Source: Liriodendron chinense
Lineage: Eukaryota > Streptophyta > Magnoliopsida > Magnoliales > Magnoliaceae
Direction of reading: 5' to 3'
DNA: 64,000 bases
Assembly: GCA_003013855.2 (NCBI GenBank)
Contig: ML058387.1
Location: forward strand, 4,588,001 to 4,652,000
This document shows, in pieces, positions 1 through 13,100 of this stretch. A model generated the notes under the pieces. It was not told where the DNA came from, searched no databases, and was given only the letters and a program-made list of their open reading frames with translations. The stretch's first letter is position 1. The number at the start of each line of letters is the position of its first letter. A program made the position numbers and the translations under genes.

Positions 1-2288
1 AAGCCGAGAAAGCTCGTCAACGGGCAATGCATGACCGCAACAGTTTATAACGCAGTTATACATCTCTTCATCCCATGTAATTCTGCTCTTCAATATTTGA
101 TAGTAAACATCTGACAGCTTTTCTAGCATGCCACACTGTTGATATATCCGGAGCATGTCTCGGAAGAGGAAAGTGTCGGGAACAATATTTTTCTGTTTCT
201 CCATCACATCTAGAACTGAGCAGGCATCTTTCAAAGATCCGGCTTTGATGTACATCCTCACGACTATGCTGTACGCGATCATATCCAACACGATTCCCGA
301 GGATTTTAGCTTCAGATAGAGATCCTCTGCATCATTAAATCGGTTCATGGAACTATAAATGTCTATCATAGTGCATGTTATGTGCAAATTTGGGTTGGTA
401 CTTGGATTTGGGCATTTGGGTGAAGATCTTAATAGCATTTTCATGACGGCCTGCCTCCTTGCATGAGCAAATCATCAAATGGTATAGGTTGTCTTCATAA
501 ATGGGATCCGTCCATTGTTTGTCACGTAGAACTTGTAAAGCATCATCCAACAAGCCATGTTGCACACAAGCCATGGCCAAAATCGAACAGGACGTCTGGT
601 CGAGCAATATGTTTTGATAGAAGGAAGCTTTCAAGATGAAAAGAACTTTATCCATCCTTCCAACCCGCTCATACGCTTGCAGAAGACTACTGAGGATCGA
701 CGAATACTGACAGCCCATTACTCTCATATCTTTGATAGTTTGAATGGCACCCGCTTCATCCTTGTGCTTAGCTTGCAAGTTCATCATCGTGTAGAAGTTC
801 GAAGAGTTTGGATGAAATCCCGACCGCTTGAGTTCCTTATAATACCATATTGCCTCTTTATAACTGTCAGTTCTACCGAAACCTTCGACCAAGGATCTGT
901 AAGTCGTTTCATCAGGCTCCAAACCAATGTTTTCAAGATTTTGGAAAAGACGCTGAGCAGCATCCATATTGGCTACTTTTCCATATCCGGTAATCAGAGT
1001 ATTGTACGCAATGATATTTGGGGGAATTCTTGCTGCTCGCATCAACTTCAATACCGACTCAGCTTCTTTTAATTTACCTTGCTGGCTATAAGCATTAAGC
1101 TGAACCAACCAATTTTCCAAATTCGGCAGCACCTCATCTTCTTTCATGATGCTTATGATCTCTTCCGATTTCTCAAACAAACCCAAACGGGTATACATTG
1201 TAATCATCGCCGAGTAAGCAGCATTACAGTGCAGTTTGCAGCTCCTCATATGGGTAAAAGCAAACTCCGCGTCTGCAAGGTTTCCACCCTTTTGGTAAAG
1301 GTTCATGAGCATACCGTAGGTGGCCACATTAGTCTGGATCCCATTTTCTAACATTGAATGGAACCACTTTGTGCCCTGTTCAGCAAGGCCTCTTTTATAA
1401 CATGCGTATATAAGTGTGTTGAACACTTGAAAATTGAGCTCACAATCGGAGTCAGCAGTCATCTCCTGAAGCAACTTTTTAGCCCTGTTCCAATCCTCCT
1501 TTCTTCCTAGAACTCGGAGGACCAAATTGTAAGCGGTTATGTTGCCTTTCAATTTTGCATTGCTTCTCATCCATTCAAAAAAAATCAGTGTCTTCTCATT
1601 GCTACTCTTTTCAAGCCGCTTTAGAATAAAATTGCAATGCTCCACACTCGATGTGGGCCCAATTGCAGATAGAGCAGCCTCTAATTCATTGCCATCATCA
1701 TTGACATTATAAACTGAACTGTTACCATTTCTTTCGTGTACAAGTGATTGTTCTTTGCTCCCAGAATCGAGCCTCAAAGCTTGTCCTTGTATGGCTTCCT
1801 TCACACCAGGAAAGCGCTTCCAGAGTTTTCTCCTGCTCGTCCTCGGCATATTGTTATGAAGCCCGGCATTTTCATTTTTGACAACATTAGAATTTGGATA
1901 TTTCAAAATCATGCTCTTTCTTTTTGAAGATTCTTCTGAAGACCCGTGTACAGTGGCGCCTTGTAACCCAGTGATCCTGATGCGTTTCAGCCGACTGAAT
2001 GGGTACGTATTATGCCCGAACGCAACCTGAACACAGTTGGCAAAAGAGGTAAATGGTTTTTGCAAAAGAAGATCTTTGGGTGGTTTCTCTAGTATTCGAT
2101 CGACGTTGAAACTGTAATCTCTTATGATCTGCCCTGATCTTGTCTCCCTTTTATCATGTGATAGCCATAACTTGTAGTTGTAGCAGATCACCTCTGTCCC
2201 ATAAAGGGAAGTGCTCTCAGCAAATTGAACTACGATCAGGTCGATAGAAGTTTACTTCCGATGTGGCAGAAAATTTCAAGGAGGCCAT
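1..2288 (-). CDS. BFA2: P-class PPR protein, BFA2-like (At4g30825 ortholog), 3' end outside window, two frame breaks
   Basis: The longest open frame (2191 to 353) gives about 610 residues of tandem 35-residue PPR units, for example around AYNTLITGYGKVANMDAAQ and LEPDETTYRSLVEGFGR, with no DYW or E tail. The order of units and motifs such as IAYNTLITGYGK and LYHLMICSCKEAG resemble Arabidopsis At4g30825, recalled and not searched; that protein (BFA2) acts in chloroplasts on atpH/atpF transcripts. The start is probably the ATG at 2288-2286 (MASLKFSATSE), because codon 2191 is GTG and no in-frame ATG precedes it. Two frame changes are needed. One lies between 2256 and 2192: either a 1-base shift or an unusually short 64-nt GT-AG intron. 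The other is near the CCC run at 410-412, after which frame two continues as LHITCTMIDIY to position 1. The gene is therefore a pseudogene, a broken allele or a sequence with two indel errors. Confidence 0.82.
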
Positions 2289-3230
2289 GTTTTGAGTGAC
2301 CCCAAAGAGCTCCCTTCAATATCAGTCCATTCACAATTTCACGAAATCCGTATTGAGAACATGTAAAAAATTCAATTAAATGGCAGGATGAGAAGCCCCA
2401 ACTGAAATGTGACAAGTCGAATCTTCAAGAGTAAAACATCCTAGGCTTAACCCAGATTCTCAGATGCAAAGCAGATAGCCTGTAATGATATCGTAAAAAA
2501 TTAGAAACACACAGACCACAAGTTGAGAATGAGGCATGCTCCAGTACACCCCCGTATGTCATACTTTATGATGCAACCCCATCTTTGGTGAGCCCCACCT
2601 TGGATTTCCAATTACCCAAATATCATGGAACAGACAATCCTAGCCATCTGATAAATTGAACTTGGTCGCAGATGGACTGTTGCTTCTACATTCTTTTAAT
2701 CGTCCATTTCCACATTCCTGATCGGACGGCTAGGATTGCAACCAGGGCAACGTTTTGCACTATAGTCAATCTGAACTAGGATCAACCAAGGACGGAATTG
2801 TTTCTTAATATGATTTAAATGAGATGTAGTGGATCAGTTATGTTTGAGAATTTGTGCAAAATCAAGACTCCTTGTCCTTGTCCATCCATTTAAAGGTTCG
2901 TGATTAAAAAAAATAATGATAATAATAAATAAAAAAAAATTCAGACTGTCCAACCTGTGCAATTGTTGGGTCATAGGCAACCTAACTTGCATCCTGCAAG
3001 GATGGAGTTGCATCACAATGCAATGCAAGGGAGATGTACCCAATACTTTAATTTTCAGAAATATCTTCAAGATTGCAACATTTAATCAACAGAAGAAAAA
3101 AAAAAGAAATTTTTTTTTGATGCATGGTAGAAAAGAAAGAAATTTCACACCCCCTTATCATATATAACTTCAACACTAAATTTGCAAATATGCCATTCTC
3201 CTTTTAATTAATAAATAAAACAAAACATTG
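2289..3230. other. 5' flank of the PPR gene, no gene seen
   Basis: This AT-rich stretch contains only short chance frames. It must include the promoter and 5' leader of the PPR gene on the minus strand, but I cannot point to a convincing TATA element. Confidence 0.5.
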
Positions 3231-3231
3231 A

Positions 3232-3460
3232 GGGTGTGTTTGGATGCACTATTGAACCAAACTGAAATTACTGGTTCAATAAAGTGGAAACCACCAAAGT
3301 GTATGTCCGACCACAGCATCCAAAACAAGGGTCTAGGCTCCAAATTGCAATCAATTTCGATTTGGAGTTGAAAGTAATGTAACTGGAACTTGAAGACTAC
3401 ATTTTTTAATCAATCAAACAGATTGTTCACTATTCAATTTGCTTGCCCATCCAAACAGCC
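3232..3460. mobile_element. Tourist-like MITE
   Basis: The ends are inverted (GGGTGTGTTTGGATG on the left, CATCCAAACAGCC on the right), typical of PIF/Harbinger MITEs. The flanks are TGA and TAA, one mismatch from a 3-bp TWA duplication. No coding capacity. Confidence 0.55.
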
Positions 3461-3697
3461 TAAACGCTGAATGAGCACAAAGATCAAAATTCCAGAAACT
3501 ACATGCCCAATGAAGCATTTTACAAAGTTCTCTAACGGCGCATTTGGATTCTCAATTGACCGGAATTGTAAATAAATCCATTCAATAGAGAAGAAATCAA
3601 CACAAGTGTGACAACCAAACCCTAATTGCAATTCCATGCATTTCAGGTTGTACAGAAAATGACTATAATGGCAAGTTGGGGGGGAAGGAAGACTTGG

Positions 3698-4280
3698 ATG
3701 CTCTGGCAAAGTGTGATGGATGATGCACAGGCACTTAGAAATTGCATACATGGCATACAAGTGATTCAAATTAAACTATCAAAATTACAGTACCATATTG
3801 AGATGTACCATGAACCAAATTTGCACTTATTCGACTACATGGCAATCAGATTGGTGACATTTTATTGGACGGTTAGAATGAAAAATATCCAAATTTTCCT
3901 ATTTCTACAAACAGGTGTCCGTGAATCAGAGGTTAGGATCGTCCAAATAATCTGATTTAGGGCCAATTCGGATACCACCAAATAAGTTACTTTTTCTACT
4001 TACAGCAGTAGATAAGTAACTTATTTGAGATAAGTAACTTTGGTTTATGATCAATTATAAGTAGCTTTTTTATTTGAAGTTACTTAATCACTTCAATTTA
4101 ATAAGTAGAAATCAAGATAAGATACTTAAGGCAAAAGTAGCTTAAGTAACTTAAGATCCAAACGCCCCCTTAACAACAGTGGACTTCACAACTTCGTCTG
4201 CTTAATTTGAGTTAATGTCTGCCATGTGGGCATTTTCCGAGAGCCTGAGTATCAAGCGCGACACTCTGCCGGAGTATCAA
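3698..4280. mobile_element. MITE of the CTCTGGC/GCCAGAGTATC family, host of a nested MITE
   Basis: The stretch shares blocks (GTGAATCAGAGGTTAGGATC-like, GAGTATCAA near the right end) with 30813-31197 and, inverted, with part of 60130-60240. The right terminus is a diverged copy of GCCAGAGTATC. The ends are approximate. A Tourist-like element interrupts it at 3960-4169. Confidence 0.45.
3960..4169. mobile_element. Tourist-like MITE (PIF/Harbinger), nested
   Basis: A 210-bp element starts GGGCCAATTCGGATACC and ends GATCCAAACGCCCCC, with inverted ends. It is flanked on both sides by TTA (3957-3959 and 4170-4172), the PIF/Harbinger duplication. The related copy at 30813-31197 is not interrupted at the equivalent point, which supports a real insertion. 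Confidence 0.75.
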
Positions 4281-4937
4281 ATAGCTCCCAAATTTGGGGT
4301 GCTACTCAATCATTGTGATTGTATTGGGGAAAACCCATATTGCCCATTTCGACATTATCGATTCGAGTGATTGCAATTTGTTTCAATTGAGCATCCAAAC
4401 CACCTGTCAATGCAAGAAAAAATTCAATAAAATCTTCACAGCTCAAAATTTACGCGGAGGAGAGACTGAGAAGAAATCACAGTAGATTCGACTTCTGCAT
4501 CATTGTTTACAGAAAAAATAATAAAGAAAAGAAGAGAAAATGCTATTTAAAAAGGAGAAAGGGTTTGGGTGAGTTCTGATTGCAGAGAAAGTGAAAGTGA
4601 ATCCAATTGCGATTTGAATGAAATTCAAATGATTTTGATTCTATTGTTTTCACCGTACCTTTGATCTCTTCTCTTTTTTAGATAAGGAGCGAGAGAGCGA
4701 GAGAGAGAGAGAGAGAAAGATCAGGGGGAGGGAGGGAGAGAAGTGAGAGGTGTACTCGCGGGTGTTCACTTTGAAAGTGAACACGAAAGAGTGCACATTG
4801 AAAGTGTACTCGCATCGCACGTGAGAAATTGAACACGTGCAAGAGATCGGATCCGTTTATCGTGTGATCCACAGTCCATATACTAAAATTCCAGACTATA
4901 TAGGCAGTTGGGCTACGAAAGTGGATTGGGTCACCAT

Positions 4938-5391
4938 CCCAGCTAGGTGGTGGAAAAGCTCTGTGGGCCCACCATGATATATGTGCCTTATCCACGCCGT
5001 CCATCCATTTAACAGCTCATTTTAGGGCATTAGCCCAAACATGAGGAAGATCCAAAGCTCAAGTGGACCACACCACTGGAAACAGTGGAGATTGAACACT
5101 TACCGTTGAAAACTTCTTGGGAGCCCACTGCAATGTTTATTTGTCATCCAACCTGTTCATAACGTCACACAGGATGAAGGGAAAACACAAATAGCAGCTT
5201 GATACGAAACTTCTGTAGACCCTGATAAGTTTTCAACGGCAGGCGTTCAATTCCCACTGTTTCCTGTGGTGTGGTCCACTTGAGCTTTGGATCTACCTCA
5301 TTTTTTTACTATTACCTTAAAATGAGCTGAAAAAAATGGATGAAGAACATACGTCATGGCAGACCCACAGCTTTTCCACCACCTAGCTGGG
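4938..5391. repeat. Foldback element with long inverted ends
   Basis: The left arm begins CCCAGCTAGGTGGTGG and the right arm ends with its complement CCACCACCTAGCTGGG. The complementarity continues inward through the GGGCCCACCATGAT block and a diverged tail. No frame of note. The class is not certain; large-TIR Mutator-like MITEs have this shape. Confidence 0.7.
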
Positions 5392-5888
5392 TGTTGAGCC
5401 GGCTAACGATGGACCTCACATGGTTAAGATCATATAACGTGCCCCAAATGGATTCTACATGGTTAGGATCGAGTAACGATGGACCCACATGGTTAGATCA
5501 TCTAACGGTGGCTCATGTGGAAATACACATGATTATGCTAGGCTAATGAGTATGTATGGTTAAGATCATCTGAAGCTGGCCCGTTTCTCATACAATGTGG
5601 GCCCAATTGATGGACAGCTATATAGGCAGTCAAATTTGGAACTATCACAGCCATATAATCTTGATCAACGGTGGAGATTGACTCTTATCATACAGCGACA
5701 GCAGCCAACACATCTCAGTACCGCTCAGCCTCGAAAAGACTGACAGTGGAGATTTCTCACATAATGATCTTACCAACCATGGATCTGTGAGCCATGTTGA
5801 GCTCCACACATATCCAACTCCAACCTAGCCGGTGAGCTCAACCCCTACTGACATTTTTTAAGATTTAAGTCTGGCAAGCCTAGCCTTA

Positions 5889-6619
5889 GGTGCTGTTTGG
5901 TAAACTGAAAAATTAAGTCTGAAAATTAATTTAAGTACTGAAAACTTGAAGTGCTGAATTTAAGTACTTATAAGAACTGAAAAATCTGTTTGGTAATTAT
6001 CTGAAAACTACCATTGAAAACTCATCACGGCCACAAAAGTTTCGGATCAAGCTAATATTTGTGTTTTCCCTTAATCCAGGTCTTTGTGTTATGATGAACA
6101 GGGTTGATGGTAAATAAACATCATGGTGGGCCCTAGTAAGGTTTCAATGGTGGGCATCATTGTCCCCATTGCTTTCAGTGGTGTAGTCCACCTGAGGTTT
6201 GGACCTGTCTCATTTTTGGGCTCATGCCTTAAAATCATCTCTCCAAATGGATAAACTATGTAGATATAATACATACATTATGTTGGGGCTTATAGAATTT
6301 GGTGACTTCAAGTATTTGCGTGGGGTGGTTTCATGGATGGGAAAGTAAACAAAGATGGGTAATCTTGCCATTTTTAAATGTTAATAGGGATACTTTTGTC
6401 AATTTTTATCTAAAAATTTAAAGAGAAACCACTTACCGCATTCAGCTATAAGCTTTAAGTCAAGTTGGCATGACTTAAAATAATCCACTTAATTTAAGTG
6501 ATTTTTTCAATTAAGCACTTAAAATTTTTTTAGTTACCAAACAGTCTGAATTACTAAAATCACTGAAAATATCATTTTTCAGTGATAAGTCGTGGAATTA
6601 AGTTTTACCAAACGCACCC
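5889..6619. mobile_element. PIF/Harbinger-type MITE, 731 bp
   Basis: The termini GGTGCTGTTTGGTAAAC and GTTTTACCAAACGCACCC are inverted copies of each other. The element is flanked by TTA at 5886-5888 and 6620-6622. It carries inside it a segment of the GGTGGGCCCTAGTAAGG foldback family. A 288-bp derivative lies at 43456-43743. Confidence 0.75.
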
Positions 6620-6622
6620 TTA

Positions 6623-8204
6623 CTGTCAGGTCTTTACCATGCCACCCAAGTCCATTCCAATTAATTATCAGAAGAATGTAAGGTGGCAACATGGACTGAC
6701 TCATTCGGTACCGAGTCTATTCACAGTTTCCAAGTCACTCCATAATTAAAATGCTGACTCATTGTATTGAACCATATCAGACTCAAGCAAGACGGCTCAT
6801 CCCAGATCTAACTTGACCCAGACTGAGTCGACTCAGACGAGTCATCAATCATTGGTTATCAAGCCTGAAATTCAGACCCAGGCTAACGATAGTTGAAGAA
6901 AAAACCCACCACTTAAAAGTGGCTACCAGCCAGCTCAATCCATGAACATGAACAAAGAAATAAATCAAGGGTAAGAATAAGTTGCTGTAAAGTCGAGAAC
7001 ACCACACGATGACCATGAATAACAACCGCAAAATCGCAAATTCTGAAAGAGGGGATTGTAACATACATATATTAAATCAACCATGGTTAAAGAAAAAAAA
7101 AATGTTTCAATGTTCAATCATACACAAACGAAGAAATTATGCTGTTGTGTCCAACAGAGATATGATACAATATCTACTTTGAAGCACCTGGGCAGTTTCA
7201 TAGAAATCGAGGCAGGCTCTGTCCATCAATGAAAATTTATAGGTGATACAAATGCTACAACATGCAAGATCACGGCGCAATGTTACAAACAATGCTACTT
7301 CCATCACTATGAAAGAATGAGAAATCTGCCCAAAATCCCAACAACAACAGCTGATTGGAATCCTACGCAAGATTAGAAAAATATAATTGAGGTTATAACC
7401 TCAAAACCCAAGCCTTCATGTCTTGATTTCTGCTGCCATGTTAGAGAAATCAACACCAACTTGCTATTTTGATCTTCAACCACAGCAACACACATCCAAC
7501 AAGCGTCGGCTGTGCACAGTTATGCCTGCCTGAGCCATCCAAAATTGAGAACTGGGTGTTCTTCTTTAGACTGCATTTTGTATGTTCTTGTACATGATGC
7601 TTGCATATTGTGAGTCGTGACACATCATTAGGACATGTTTTGCTGGTATTAAACTTCCCTGAGGAATGCTAGTCGTACATGGGTACCCACGGGGCACATG
7701 GAAGATGCTTACCTGGCGGGCCCCACCATATTCGGACCATGACCCAAAAATCAGGTTGGTCAGACAATCATAATCACTACTATGATGAAAAAATCAACAG
7801 CTGCTTGGTTTTGGCCATGCTCCGATCAAGTGAAGGGATTGTCCTAATTTGCCTAATTTTCTGGCCATAGCCAATGATCTAGGAGCCCACCAAATGAGGT
7901 CCAGATTTTAAACACAGTCTTCCATATGCCACCAAGAGAACTGGTGAGAAGAAAGTAGGATGCTCTAAACATCTGTCAACTTCCTCTGCTCTGCCTGACA
8001 TTTGTCACGGACTCTTTCCCCAGAATTTCCTTTGGCACTTGCTTTGTTGAAACTTTATCCCATAATTCCACATCCATCGTTTCCTTCTGAAGTAATATTT
8101 ACAATCTGTGACGCCAGTGTCTGCAAACTTGGGCTTCTGCATGCTTCAAATGGAGGGCAGTGGCAGGTGGGGCATGGACCTTAAGGCAGCTCAGAAATGC
8201 AAGA
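6623..8204. other. Intergenic between RPOTp 3' end and the PPR gene, no gene recognised
   Basis: Short frames only, none with a recognisable domain. The part next to 8205 must hold the RPOTp 3' UTR on the minus strand. 7080-7640 has fewer repeat motifs than its surroundings, but I see no exon in it. Confidence 0.45.
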
Positions 8205-8315
8205 TCAATTGAAAAAATAGGGAGATCCAAGAACTTCTTCCAGGTCGAAATTGCCTCGATTTGGGAGGGGAGGAAAACTCAAAGTGGGAAAGGATGTTTG
8301 AAAGCTCTCGAGCAA
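8205..8315 (-). CDS. RPOTp: RPOTp exon 19 (residues 947-982 and stop)
   Basis: [20 protein letters not shown] then [16 protein letters not shown] and TGA at 8207-8205. Acceptor CACAG. Confidence 0.95.
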   Translation of the reverse strand: MLESFQTSFPTLSFPPLPNRGNFDLEEVLGSPYFFN

Positions 8316-10031
8316 CTGTGTCAGCATAGAACAGAAATTAGAACGGAGCAAATGCTATCAACCCTACAAAACCTTGATTAGTGCGATCTGGCGATGAATC
8401 TCAACCATCCAGTTAGTGAACGACCTCAAAATCAACCATAGCACAAAAAGGACACCGATAGGAAGTTTGATACCATCCTATCCATTACCCATTTATTGGA
8501 CAGTCAAGAGAAGTTTAGATTGACAGTCATGTCTACAATGACTTGACCCTCATGCTCCTTTGCAAGAAGCCTCAAACCTTCATGCAGGACGAAAGCTTCC
8601 ACCCTCAGTTCATTTCCTGTCCATGTGGCATGGGTGGTGTCCAGGACAATAAAGGCTGTAATTTTTTTACTGTTGGCCCATCGATGTAGTGGACTACCAG
8701 TTGGATGGTTAGAAAATTGACACATTGTGTGATAGTATCAACTATATGGTTGATAGTTGATACTGGCACGCATTGGATCTGCTTCTATTCAGAAAAAAGG
8801 GGGGAAGCAGGAATTTCCTTACGTTCTCTAGAATCGGTATGTCGTAGAGCTCAACAAACTTTTGTCTTAGGATGACGTTCATCTTGTCAACATCACATGC
8901 ATGGGTCCAGTAGGAGTCGTGCACCCCTGCAAACAGATTTATGTGTCAAGGGTGTGAGGCTTTAAGTCATATAGAGAACACCACAGGAAAACAGCATAAA
9001 GCAACAGTACAAAACTTGCAAGTAGATTTGATTTTCCCTAGATTGAGTTCTTCCATTTCTGAATTTGCAACTCGACTAGGCAAATTACTCCAATTGTTTC
9101 AAAGATTGTAAGTTTATGATTAGCTTCGACCTTTTTTTTTAAAGTTCTTTTCAAAGATCTATTGGATTCATTCGAGATTTGTGTTGAACTCAGTGAGTTG
9201 ACTCACCTAGACAATCGAGTTGACTCTAGCCAGTTCCGAATTTCTGAACACGGGTTAAAGAGCAAGCTGTGGATGCTTGCATAATAACATAGAAGTTTGA
9301 TGCAGTTCCCCCTCACCAAACACATGCCCAACATTGTGATCAGCATTGTTGATCTGGTGGTCAACCATGTAGACAGGCTCTAGGCCACAAATCATAGTCA
9401 TTGGACAACTCCAATCATCCAGTTGTTGTGAGTGTTGCCTGTTGAATGTGGACAACCATCTGTTTGATCTGTTTTCAACTAATCAGCCCCTTTTCAGGCC
9501 ATTGTCCAATTCCCTACCTTCCGGCATATGGGCCCTCCCCATACACCAAATCAACAGTCCTGACCACAGTAAAATAGTGCGTGTCTGTACAATCGAGATT
9601 TGGCATAACAGGCATCATTTGCACATGGCTAGTGGCCTTCTTTTTTAAAACTACCTCGAAACTGAAAAGCAATATAACATAGCATGTTTAAATTAAACTT
9701 AGCTTATGGCTCAAAACAACAAATAATCAGTTCCCTATCAGTTACCACTAATTTCAATAAACATCCCATAGCCTTTGAAGAATGTGTATTCCGTATTAAT
9801 TTATGTTTTACACACAAGATTCATAACTAAATGGGGGTTGAGATGATTAGGCAACACAGATGGGCAATAGAGATAAACCTGCAAAATGTAAACCGGCATC
9901 CCCGCAGGCAATAGCTGTCATCATCATGTGGGAACCATCAAGGGAGTGTACGAAATTAGGAGGAAATGCCGTCCTTTGCCGTTTAACATCAACCTGAAGT
10001 TTGCAAACACATAAACGTTTTGGATAACAAC

Positions 10032-10101
<70 letters not shown>

Positions 10102-13100
10102 AAAGTTAGAAGCAAAACGAGCAACTAATATTGGGAGATTACCAAACTACCCTCCCGCTGTAAAGCTAAAACCTGAAGGGATGTTCTTATCTGCAACAAG
10201 CAATTAGATGATACACATATAAGGTGTTGGAATGGGACCAAACACAAGCAGAATAACATTAATATGGATTGGTGGAAAAATCTCAGCAATAATCTAAGAA
10301 TTCAATAAATGGTAGTGTGAACTCCGAAATTATTGAAATGCCTTAGTTTTCATAATGACTGAAAAAAAAAAAAAAAAAACCATAAAACTGAAACCAACTG
10401 AAGCTGACAATACCTGATATGTATTTGCTACAAAAAGGGGCAACTTAAATTGGCGGAGCACACAAAGATTAAAAGGTTGTCATTCAATATAACCATGGTT
10501 TTAAGACTCAGACGAGTCCCATGTGACCTGCAAGAGTTGGCTTGGATGAATCCCCCACAACTTGGTTGGACCTGATTTCGATACAACGAGTCACCCAGAG
10601 GATTCCCCTGAGTCGGGTGAGTCGCGACTCAACTCGGGACTGGACAAGTCATTCCAAGTCACCGTGAATATAACATGTAGTCTCAGAAAACCATTATTAT
10701 ATAATAATAATAACAATAACAACAACAACAACAACAACAACATTTGTAAATCTCCAGCATTCCTTAGTATTTGTATTGGCACAAGGCCAAAACTAACTTT
10801 TCAACAGGTAAACCAATGACCCACAAATCATAGCCATTTATCACCAAATAGGTTAATGAAGTCACTGAGTTCAGGAGTCAAACAACAAATGGATGATTTT
10901 TTTTTCTTTCTTTCGTTCTTTTAGTTTGTCAACTAGGTTAGGGTATGGACGGAAGTTCAGGGTAGCCATAGTCAATATGAGTCAACAATTGCAAAGCACC
11001 AGTGAGATATGATGGCGATCTTCCCATATCTATCTCACTTGTTCAGTGATTTGGGGCAAGAAAAAAATTAAGGACAAAAAAAAAAAGAGCAAGAAAAGGG
11101 AAGCCCCATTCCATTTTCCGCCACACCCCAAATGCAAATCCCACCTGGTTGGTTCAGAAGTCCTGTCACTCACTACTTGGCACCCACGCCCAAATGTTGC
11201 CTTAACTATGGTTTTATAAGTTAAACAAGAGAAGTATAAATAAAGGCAGTAAAAGAGAGAAGCTATTGTATTAAGAAACAAGGTATATCGGTCAATAACG
11301 AATTTTGGTCCAAGAAACTTACAAGATGTCTTTCAGACTTCCTGTAAGGCTGCACAACTGGGAGCCCAAGAGGAGTCGTCCATCTTACAGGTTGATTTTC
11401 TGAAGCAATCACCTGTTGAAGTTCCAACTGATTCATTAACTTTCAAGAAGTTGCAAGCCCCACACACAGCAACCATGCCAACACAATAAATCTGAGGGAT
11501 ATCCGAGTGGTGCATAAGGTGGCCCACAATGATGATGAACCCAAAATCTAGGTTGGGCCACTCATCAGGTTTGCCACCCCTATATGAAAGAGTGGACAGT
11601 TCAAGAAACTTAATGAAACTTGACAGTCGTCCACATCAATGTAATAGTGTGTAGCCCACCTGATTAGTAAACCATCCTATTTTTACATAGATCTTCACAG
11701 TGAGTGGCACCTTATCCACCACTCAGATGCCCAACACACTAGCTCGTTACTTATGCTGCATGTAAAGGTGTGTGTAGGTGTCCCACTATTTAAAATATAT
11801 TAAGCTGATCATGATAAGAAACTCCATTTTGAAATAGATTAATTACTGTAACAACACCTTCAAGATAATTGAGTTACTAGTTTTAAGGTTTTAGCCAGAT
11901 GGATCAATAGTATTCAATGGCTGAAAAAGCTGTGGTAAGAGAATAGACCTTTGCACAATCACCAAGCCATCTCATAATACCACGTGCGGCTTGGAACATC
12001 TCCCCTAAGGCAGTCAATGTTACCTATGTCAACAAAAAAATCAGAAAAAAAAAAAAAAAGAGTTTTCTCATGAAATTAACAACACCAATGTGAAATTCAC
12101 TGCATAGAACTGCTTCACAATTATAGGGCAATATTAGTTACTTTAGCAGCATAGCAAGATGCTCTAAACAGCAATCTATCATCGGCAATGTTGCCCTTCT
12201 CCTCCAATCTTCTTTTAATCTGCTCACGAGCACCAACATAGGTAACACCATACACAGACGTCATTACTGTCTGTTTCACCAATTTCCGGTCCACCTGAAT
12301 GCTATCAACATAAAAAAATCATCAGTCAAAAATATTTTAGAAACCATACCTCTTCCATTCATCTTTCAAGAATTTCATTTGGCAATCGAAAACTTTATAA
12401 TTCCATACTCAAGAAAAGAAATCGACCTGATCAAGTAGAATTTTGGCTAGTAAAGCTGTTGGTTCAGTTGCAGGATCTTTCATGGAGTCCCTTTCCATTA
12501 TATCACGAACCCTTCAAGAGGCATGAATAGAGTGGCTCATTAGCAACACTTGCAAGTGATTGGATGCTGATAGGAGACAAACTCGAAAGCACCAATACAC
12601 AATTGAGTATAGGGTCATCAACGGGCCAGGCCCAGGCCAAACACAATCAAAATTTCAAACAGGCCCATCCCGAACAGTTTAAAATCCAGCCTGAAGCCAA
12701 ACCCACACCCGGCCTGTTGACAACCTAGTGGAGTATGATAAAAACTAATGTTCTAAGAACACATCATGTAAAGATGATAGTGTCATCTTTGAAAATTGAT
12801 GTTCAAGACACACATTCAATTTATTAAACTAGCAACAGAATGGTAATACTTGTAAACTAAACCAAAAGGATAGATGATCAATAAATGCGTCCACATGTCA
12901 TAAAAAAAAGTGACAGGTAACTAGCAGATGAAAGACTGGAGGTATATATGATTATGGACCCAAGGATATAATACTATACTAGTGAGATCTGGGGTTCAAG
13001 CTTTGATGGGTGAACTTCAAAAAAAAATTTCTAGCCTAGCACAGTATTGCCTTCATCTTTTTAATATAGTTTGAGTTATCTTTCGAGGAAAAAAAAAACC

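Noticed and set aside
557..1351. Plus-strand frames of 171 and 90 codons
   Set aside because: Antisense shadows of the PPR gene.
9924..10124. Frame encoding a long YIYIYI stretch
   Set aside because: Pure translation of the (TA)33 microsatellite plus intron.
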